Part shown: one piece after another, positions 13,536 to 13,916 of the stretch
Layout: every line of letters starts with the position of its first letter
Position numbering within the stretch: position 1 is the stretch's first letter
Source: JAFKKF01 sp035651055
GTDB taxonomy: Bacteria; Pseudomonadota; Alphaproteobacteria; Rhizobiales; Kaistiaceae
Length of the DNA: 13,916 nt
Assembly: GCA_035651055.1 (NCBI GenBank)
Contig: DASRGK010000145.1
Coordinates: 1-13,916 of the forward strand
Direction: 5' to 3'
Translations under genes and position numbers: made by a program
Notes under the pieces: model-generated
Told to the model about the DNA's origin: nothing
Databases searched by the model: none
The model's input: only the letters and a program-made list of their open reading frames with translations

Positions 13536-13916
13536 AGCAGAGTCGTTTCTGGCCCTGGCTTATATTTGCCCTCGGCTCGCTCTATTTCCTGCTGCCGCTG
13601 ATCGCGACGTTCCAGTTCTCGCTGAGCATCCGCCGCGACACGTTGAGCTGGGACGCATACCTCAACGTCTTCCAGGCCCCGGCCTTCCAGCAGACCTTCA
13701 GCTATTCCCTGGTGGTCGGGTTTGCCGCGGTCGTGGTCGGCGTGCTGATCGTGGTCCCGGCCGCCTATTTCGTGCGCCTGCGCGCGCCGCAACTCCGCCC
13801 GGTCATCGAGTTCGTGACGCTGCTGCCGCTCATCATCCCGCCGATCATTCTCGTGTTCGGCTACATCCGCATGTACAACTCGTCTTCCCTGATCCCGCTG
13901 ACCAACAGCACGATCG
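13532..13916 (+). CDS. ABC transporter permease 2 (PotC-like), 3' end outside window
   Basis: This frame is open from ATG 13532 to the end of the window (128 residues) and overlaps the permease 1 stop in an ATGA arrangement, the usual sign of translational coupling. It opens MKQSRFWPWLIFALGSLYFL, followed by LPLIATFQFSLSIRRD, giving a first membrane segment at about residues 7-30. A short periplasmic loop follows, with WDAYLNVFQAPAFQQTFSYS leading into the second segment (about 58-80), and then VIEFVTLLPLIIPPIILVFG. This is the layout of PotC/AfuB-type permeases. An in-frame ATG at 13523 would add three residues; GGAG at 13517-13520 is too close to it (2 nt) but acceptable for 13532 (11 nt). 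The EAA motif and C-terminus lie beyond the window, as probably does the ATPase gene. Confidence 0.85.
   Translation, partial: MKQSRFWPWLIFALGSLYFLLPLIATFQFSLSIRRDTLSWDAYLNVFQAPAFQQTFSYSLVVGFAAVVVGVLIVVPAAYFVRLRAPQLRPVIEFVTLLPLIIPPIILVFGYIRMYNSSSLIPLTNSTI

Overview
The window is GC-rich DNA with dense, short-spaced genes. It carries dispersed palindromic repeats of the kind whose accidental translation reads MAGLVPAIHV or MPGxxPGxHD. Together with the gene families present (Atm1-type exporter, PuuE allantoinase, citramalate synthase), this points to an alphaproteobacterium, most likely of the Hyphomicrobiales (Rhizobiales). That placement is inferred from composition and from memory of the families; no database was searched.

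Layout. Positions 2-859 hold the 3' half of a citramalate synthase gene. It converges on a LOG-family phosphoribohydrolase (1062-1676, minus), and a 160-bp inverted repeat lies between them. An Atm1/ABCB7-type ABC exporter (1793-3712, plus) diverges from the LOG gene. From 3713 to 5704 there are about 2 kb with no credible gene. This gap lies between two convergent genes and is filled by a tandem array of ~168-bp compound palindromes (3741-5084), a mosaic of smaller hairpins (5085-5400) and a strongly structured stretch (5401-5690). A 68-codon hypothetical gene (5705-5911, minus) closes the gap.

From 6191 to 9967 come small metabolic and signalling genes: allantoinase puuE (plus), an ABM-fold monooxygenase-like protein (minus), an isocitrate/isopropylmalate dehydrogenase-family enzyme (plus), a DHDPS/NAL-family aldolase or lyase (minus), and a single-domain PilZ protein (minus). 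Two of the convergent pairs here are only 4-6 bp apart. An EamA/DMT transporter follows (10137-10979, plus). A 515-bp intergenic region then holds a strong intrinsic terminator (11213-11255) that may end an unrecognised short transcript.

The right end (11495-13916) is an ABC uptake operon: a periplasmic binding protein, permease 1 overlapping it by 11 bp, and permease 2 overlapping permease 1 by 4 bp and running off the window. A perfect 11-bp hairpin sits just after the binding-protein stop codon, inside the start of the permease frame. The ATPase is presumably beyond the window.

The genes are mostly ordinary housekeeping and accessory metabolism. The parts that known gene families do not explain are the repeat array, the structured segment with competing pairings, and the orphan terminator region. 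I found no defence system, CRISPR array, transposase, phage gene, rRNA or tRNA.
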